Shown here piece after piece: positions 5,692 through 9,413 of a stretch of 9,413 nucleotides of DNA. Below the pieces are notes generated by a model, which searched no databases, was not told where the DNA came from, and was given only the letters and a program-made list of their open reading frames with translations. How positions within the stretch are numbered: the stretch's first letter is position 1; each line of letters starts with the position of its first letter. Source of the stretch: Pseudomonadota bacterium (GTDB lineage Bacteria; Pseudomonadota; Alphaproteobacteria; Rhizobiales; Devosiaceae). Location of the stretch: the NCBI GenBank assembly GCA_023436745.1, contig JAEZHZ010000151.1, positions 1 to 9,413 on the forward strand, in the 5' to 3' direction. A program made the translations under genes and the position numbers.

Positions 5692-7193
5692 CAGCCAGCT
5701 TCCCTCAGCAGCGAAATTTGTTTGGGCTCGTTCTTCCCGCGTCCCTTGAGGTCGGTTAGCTGCGTCGGGTAGTCGCCAGTGAAATAATGATCGGTAAACT
5801 GCGGTGCGGACGGATTGCGCTTTTCCCCACCCACTGCGGTGTAGAGCCCGTCGATGGACAGGAACGCCAGCGAATCCGCCCCGATGAACCGGCACATCGA
5901 CTCGAGGTCCGGATGCTGGTTCGCCAGTAGCTTCTCGGGGTCCGGCGTGTCGATGCCGTAATAGTCCGAATGGAAGATCATCGGGCTCGCGACGCGGATG
6001 TGAACCTCGGTCGCCCCCGCCTCGCGCATCATCTGCACGATCTTGACCGAGGTGGTGCCGCGCACGATCGAATCGTCGATCAGCACCACTCGCTTGCCCG
6101 CGATCTCGGCACGGTTGGCGGAGTGCTTCAGCTTCACCCCGAGCGCCCGGATAGACTGGGTCGGCTCGATGAAGGTGCGGCCCACATAGTGGTTGCGGAT
6201 GATGCCGAGCTCGAACGGTATGCCGCTCTGCTGCGCATAGCCGATTGCCGCCGGCGTCCCGCCGTCGGGCACCGGCACCACGACGTCCGCTTCCACCGGC
6301 GCTTCCATGGCGAGGTTGATGCCCATGCGCTTGCGCGCGGCATAGACGCTGCGCCCGGCCACGACCGAATCCGGCCGGGCGAAGTACACATATTCGAACA
6401 GGCAGACCCGCTCGGGGCGCACGGGAAACGGCTTGAGCGACTCGATGGTGATCTCGCCGTCCGGCTGGATCTCGCACACCACCACTTCGCCGTTCTCGAC
6501 ATCACGCACGAACTTGGCGCCGATGATGTCGAGCGCGCAGGTCTCGGAGGCAAAGATCGGCTTGCCGTCCAGGTCCCCGAGGACCAGCGGGCGGATGCCG
6601 TTGGGGTCGCGCGCACCGATCAGCTTGGTGCGCGTCATCGCCACCATGGCATAGGCGCCCTCGACAGCGCCGATCGCATCGACGAAGCGGTCCGACGAAC
6701 TCGCCCGCTGCGACCGCGCGATCAGGTGCAGGATCACCTCGGTGTCCGACGTGGACTGGCAGATGGCCCCCTGGGCGATCAGGCGGCGCCGCAGCGTCAG
6801 CCCGTTGGTCAGGTTTCCGTTGTGGGCGATGGCGATGCCGCCCACTTCCAGTTCGGCGAACAGCGGCTGCACGTTTCGCAGGATGGTCTCGCCTGTGGTC
6901 GAGTAGCGCACATGGCCCATGGCCATGTTTCCGGGGAGGCGCTTCAGCGTGGCCGGCTCGGTGAAGTGGTCGCCGACAAGCCCGAGCTGCCGTTCCGAAT
7001 GGAACTGCCGTCCGTCGAAGCTGACCATGCCGGCGGCTTCCTGACCGCGATGCTGCAGCGCGTGCAGGCCGAGCGCGGTCAGCGCCGCGGCATCCGGGTG
7101 GCCCAGAATGCCGAACACCCCGCACTCTTCATGCAGGGTGTCGCCGTCGAGGTCGAAGGGATCGTTGGTGGAAACGCTCACCGGGCTCTCCAT
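5691..7193 (-). CDS. purF: Amidophosphoribosyltransferase PurF
   Basis: PurF makes phosphoribosylamine from PRPP and glutamine, the first committed step of purine synthesis, in the cytoplasm. The 500-residue product has an N-terminal glutaminase (Ntn) domain and a C-terminal phosphoribosyltransferase domain. C24 in EECGVFG is the expected N-terminal nucleophile, so a 23-residue leader must be removed. HALQHRGQEAAG (44-55), YSTTG (97-101) and HNGNLTN (124-130) mark the glutaminase. The PRPP loop VVLIDDSIVRGTT (369-381) marks the transferase. Compared with the Bacillus enzyme, only one of four iron-sulfur cysteines (C264) has a counterpart. The ATG at 7193 lacks a clear Shine-Dalgarno; a GTG at codon 5 is possible. 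It is followed with 1-nt overlap by an SDR gene and preceded by cvpA across a 139-bp structured gap. Confidence 0.98.
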   Translation of the reverse strand: MESPVSVSTNDPFDLDGDTLHEECGVFGILGHPDAAALTALGLHALQHRGQEAAGMVSFDGRQFHSERQLGLVGDHFTEPATLKRLPGNMAMGHVRYSTTGETILRNVQPLFAELEVGGIAIAHNGNLTNGLTLRRRLIAQGAICQSTSDTEVILHLIARSQRASSSDRFVDAIGAVEGAYAMVAMTRTKLIGARDPNGIRPLVLGDLDGKPIFASETCALDIIGAKFVRDVENGEVVVCEIQPDGEITIESLKPFPVRPERVCLFEYVYFARPDSVVAGRSVYAARKRMGINLAMEAPVEADVVVPVPDGGTPAAIGYAQQSGIPFELGIIRNHYVGRTFIEPTQSIRALGVKLKHSANRAEIAGKRVVLIDDSIVRGTTSVKIVQMMREAGATEVHIRVASPMIFHSDYYGIDTPDPEKLLANQHPDLESMCRFIGADSLAFLSIDGLYTAVGGEKRNPSAPQFTDHYFTGDYPTQLTDLKGRGKNEPKQISLLREAG

Positions 7194-7332
7194 GCCATGC
7201 CGCTGAAGCGGCGCGCCCCGTCACGTACGGAGCGAATAACCGAGTGCCGCCGCAATACCGCAGATTGCGGTGCAGCACCAATGCCGTCTCGACGCGCCAG
7301 CTTTGTGGCCGGCGCGTGTCACCAACAGGTGA
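7194..7332 (-). other. Hairpin-rich cvpA-purF intergenic region
   Basis: This 139-bp gap contains four inverted-repeat sites. Read along the minus-strand transcript: TCACC/GGTGA (7332-7319) directly after the cvpA stop; ACGCGCC/GGCGCGT (7317-7292, 7-bp stem, 12-nt loop); CCGCAAT/ATTGCGG (7270-7250, 7-bp stem, 7-nt loop), which overlaps an alternative ACCGCA/TGCGGT stem (7271-7257, 3-nt loop); and GCCGC-TTCA-GCGGC (7212-7199), ending 5 bases before the purF ATG. No U-tracts follow them, so none is a textbook terminator. I see no known purine-riboswitch core. They may set mRNA stability, processing or purF translation; this is inference from sequence alone. Confidence 0.55.
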
Positions 7333-7965
7333 TCAGGCCGCGGGCGCGGCGGGTGCCGGCGTCGACGTGGCCGGATCGGTCGGATCGACGGTGCCGTCCT
7401 CGTTGGCGTCGGTGCCATCGAGCGGGTTGGCGTCGCCCGCGTCCTCGGTCAGTCCGGTGCCCCCACGCAGGATGTCGGTCACCTGCTGCTCCAGACCCTC
7501 CGGCAGCATCGAGATCAGCGTGTTGCCCATGTTCTGCAGGTACGGCAGCGACTGCGAGCGCGCCGCCCACTCCGGCAGGTTGTTCCCCAGCAGCCACACC
7601 CCGAAGATCGTGACCACGATGGCGATCAGGATGCCGCGGAGCACGCCGAAGATGAATCCCAGCGTGCGGTCGATGGGCCCGATGCGGCTGTCGACCACGA
7701 AATCGGCGATCCGCATGGTCAGCAGGTGTAGGATGATCAGTGACACGATGAACGTCACGACCACCGTCGCAACGTCGGCAACCAGCTCCTCGGCGATATA
7801 GCCGCGCGCGATCTCGGGATGGTACTGCCACATGTAGATGGCGATGGCAGCCGAGCCGGCCCAGGTGGCCAGCGACAGCACTTCCCGGGTCAGGCCCCGC
7901 GCTGTGGCGAGAATCGCCGAGATCAGCACCAGCACCCCAACCCCGACGTCGAACGCTGTCAGCAT
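7333..7965 (-). CDS. cvpA: CvpA-family inner-membrane protein
   Basis: A 210-residue CvpA-family protein. It opens with FDVGVGVLVLISAILATARGLTREVLSL-like sequence (5-32), the family signature, and has four likely membrane helices at about 7-22, 28-46, 64-83 and 102-126; RIGPIDRTLGFIFGVLRG (94-111) is also characteristic. CvpA was named for a role in colicin V production and is widely linked to envelope stress and to purF by gene order; its molecular function is not settled. After about residue 167 it carries a low-complexity acidic and Ala/Pro-rich tail, including DANEDGTVDPTD (186-197), which matches an EF-hand/dockerin calcium loop pattern. The start ATG at 7965 is preceded by a rather distant GGAG (7979-7982). 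It lies between radA (113-bp gap) and purF on the same strand. Confidence 0.93.
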   Translation of the reverse strand: MLTAFDVGVGVLVLISAILATARGLTREVLSLATWAGSAAIAIYMWQYHPEIARGYIAEELVADVATVVVTFIVSLIILHLLTMRIADFVVDSRIGPIDRTLGFIFGVLRGILIAIVVTIFGVWLLGNNLPEWAARSQSLPYLQNMGNTLISMLPEGLEQQVTDILRGGTGLTEDAGDANPLDGTDANEDGTVDPTDPATSTPAPAAPAA

Positions 7966-8078
7966 ATGTTTTCGTCTGCTCCGCTGCCGCTTAGGTGGTT
8001 TCGTTTAACCACTTTGCCCCGCAAAGCCAAGCGGCGCCGCACGTCTGCTCCCAAAAGCGTTAACCTGTTGCAGCCGGA
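7966..8078 (-). other. radA-cvpA gap: two adjoining hairpins and a 10-bp repeat
   Basis: Two inverted repeats abut: GTGGTT/AACCAC (7995-8000 and 8007-8012) and CTTTGC/GCAAAG (8012-8017 and 8021-8026). CGTCTGCTCC occurs twice on the plus strand, at 7973-7982 and 8042-8051; on the transcribed strand this is GGAGCAGACG, the copy nearer cvpA lying 7 bases before its ATG. TTGGCT (8030-8025) and TAAACG (8007-8002), 17 bp apart on the minus strand, are a weak candidate promoter for cvpA. No U-run follows the hairpins, so a radA terminator is unproven. Confidence 0.4.
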
Positions 8079-9413
8079 CTACCACTCGTCCCGTTCCGGC
8101 TGCCGCGCCGTGCCGTTGGCGGCGATCCGGCCCACCAGGTCAGCGAGCGTCGCGAACTCGTTGACCGTCAGCCCGTCCGCCCGGTCCGCGGCGCCCAGCC
8201 GCCCGGTGGCGACCGCCCCGAACCCGAGCTTTTTCGCCTCGCGCAGCCGCAGCGAACTGTGCACCACCGGCCGCACCCCGCCTGCGAGCGAGATCTCGCC
8301 GAAATAGACCGAATCTGGCGGCAGCGGCGAGTTGGTGAGCGAACTGATCAGTGCTGCCGCCACCGCCAGGTCCGCCGCTGGTTCGTTGATCTTCAGCCCG
8401 CCTGCCACGTTGAGGTAGATGTCGTTGGCGCCGATCCGCACGCCGCAGCGCGTTTCCAGCACCGCCAGCACCATTGAGAGGCGCGAGGAATCCCAGCCCA
8501 CCACTGCCCTTCGCGGCGTGCCGAGGGGGGAGGGGGCCACCAGGGCCTGAATTTCGATCAGCAGGGGACGGGTACCCTCCATCCCGGCGAACACCGCCGA
8601 GCCGGCCGCGCCTTCGTCCCGTTGGTCAAGGAACAGTGCCGACGGGTTGGCGACCTGCTCCAGGCCGCGCTCGGTCATTGCGAATACCCCGATCTCGTCG
8701 GTGGCGCCGTAACGGTTCTTCACCCCGCGCAGTATGCGGAAGGTGTGGCTCGAATCGCCCTCGAAGTAGAGCACCGCGTCCACCATGTGCTCGACCACGC
8801 GCGGCCCGGCGATCTGGCCATCCTTCGTCACGTGCCCGACCAGCACCACGGCCGCGCCGCTCTTCTTGGCAAAGCGCGTCAGCGCCTGGGCGGAGGTGCG
8901 CACCTGCGTCACGGTGCCCGGTGCGGAATCGACGCGGTCCGTCCACAGCGTCTGGATGGAGTCGATGATCACCAGGTCCGGCGCCGGTCCGGTTTCGAGC
9001 GTCGCCAGAATGATCTCGACATTGGTCTCGGCCGCCAGCAGCACCTCGGCCCCACCGAGCCCAAGCCGCGGTGCCCGCAGCCGCACCTGCGCCACCGCCT
9101 CTTCGCCCGACACGTAGACGACGCGCTTGCCCTTGCCGGCAAGCGCTGCTGCCGACTGCAGCAGAAGTGTCGACTTGCCGATGCCCGGATCACCGCCCAC
9201 CAGCAGTGCCGAGCCGCGCACGAAGCCGCCCCCGGTCACCCGGTCGAGTTCGCCTAGTCCCGTGACCACCCGCGCGGCGCTTTCAGTCTCACCAGCGAGG
9301 GGGACCAGGGTCGTTGGCCGGCCGTTCGCCTTGGCTGCCTTTGGCCCTGCGCCGACGCCCGAGTCGACGATCTCCTCGACGATGCTGTTCCACTCGCCAC
9401 AGGAATCGCACCG
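8079..9413 (-). CDS. radA: DNA repair/recombination ATPase RadA (Sms), N-terminus beyond window
   Basis: RadA is a RecA-like hexameric motor that promotes branch migration during recombinational repair. The visible 444 residues continue in frame to the right window edge; the first few dozen residues (start codon and first zinc-finger CxxC) lie outside. Counting from the first visible residue: the second zinc-finger half CDSCGEWN (2-9), Walker A GDPGIGKST (74-82), VSGEE (101-105), Walker B LVIIDS (147-152), GHVTKDG (193-199), the RadA-specific motif as KNRYG (232-236; usually KNRFG), and a Lon-protease-like C-terminal domain (about 278-433, with AGGLKINEPAADLAVAAA). An internal GTG at 9269 should not be taken as the start, because the zinc finger upstream is in frame. 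It is first in a same-strand series with cvpA, purF and an SDR. Confidence 0.97.
   Translation of the reverse strand, partial: RCDSCGEWNSIVEEIVDSGVGAGPKAAKANGRPTTLVPLAGETESAARVVTGLGELDRVTGGGFVRGSALLVGGDPGIGKSTLLLQSAAALAGKGKRVVYVSGEEAVAQVRLRAPRLGLGGAEVLLAAETNVEIILATLETGPAPDLVIIDSIQTLWTDRVDSAPGTVTQVRTSAQALTRFAKKSGAAVVLVGHVTKDGQIAGPRVVEHMVDAVLYFEGDSSHTFRILRGVKNRYGATDEIGVFAMTERGLEQVANPSALFLDQRDEGAAGSAVFAGMEGTRPLLIEIQALVAPSPLGTPRRAVVGWDSSRLSMVLAVLETRCGVRIGANDIYLNVAGGLKINEPAADLAVAAALISSLTNSPLPPDSVYFGEISLAGGVRPVVHSSLRLREAKKLGFGAVATGRLGAADRADGLTVNEFATLADLVGRIAANGTARQPERDEW

Noticed and set aside
5692..6477. Extension of the downstream SDR reading frame upstream into purF (to 502 codons)
   Set aside because: The SDR core begins right at the ATG at 5691; the extra part is antiphase sequence inside purF with no domain.
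5970..7613. 547-codon plus-strand frame opposite purF and cvpA
   Set aside because: Crosses two real genes and their gap, is rich in R, D, H and G, and shows no motif; long antisense frames are expected at this GC content.
7995..8026. Intrinsic terminator for radA
   Set aside because: Stems are short and no U-run follows on the transcribed strand; described only as inverted repeats.
8079..9269. Complete radA starting at GTG 9269
   Set aside because: The frame stays open to the window edge and encodes the CDSCGEWN half zinc finger upstream, so the true start is outside the window.

Overview
This window looks like an ordinary chromosomal stretch from a GC-rich alphaproteobacterium. The codon bias is strongly toward G/C at third positions. 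The order radA-cvpA-purF-SDR on one strand, and a TPR membrane protein next to der, are arrangements I associate with that class. I cannot place the genus. I see no tRNA, rRNA, insertion sequence, phage gene, CRISPR array or toxin-antitoxin pair, and no obvious compositional break.

Layout. (1) Positions 1-1143: an SDR oxidoreductase on the minus strand, cut off by the window edge, is divergent from a TetR-family repressor. The 73-bp gap holds a perfect 12-bp palindrome next to a good -10 box, a classic local repressor-target arrangement. (2) Positions 1233-3488, plus strand: a YfgM-like membrane-anchored TPR protein, then the ribosome-assembly GTPase Der 30 bp later. The bamB gene that often sits between these two is absent. 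(3) Positions 3602-4882, plus strand: a CNNM/CBS-domain (HlyC/CorC type) membrane protein with its own candidate promoter and an uncertain start codon. It ends at a 26-nt near-perfect hairpin that also serves the convergent cluster. (4) Positions 4969-9413, minus strand, transcribed in the order radA (N-terminus cut), cvpA, purF, SDR. PurF makes the first committed step of purine synthesis, CvpA is a membrane protein often beside purF, and RadA is a recombination ATPase. The SDR start codon overlaps the purF stop codon, so the two are probably translationally coupled.

I do not find a clear new multi-gene system. The best leads are small: a cvpA-purF intergenic region packed with inverted repeats, two of them mutually exclusive; an EF-hand-like calcium-loop sequence in the CvpA tail; a PurF that has lost most iron-sulfur cysteines; the conserved-looking but uncharacterised SDR coupled to purF; the convergent TCATCCCG palindrome; and the ambiguous start of the CBS-domain gene.
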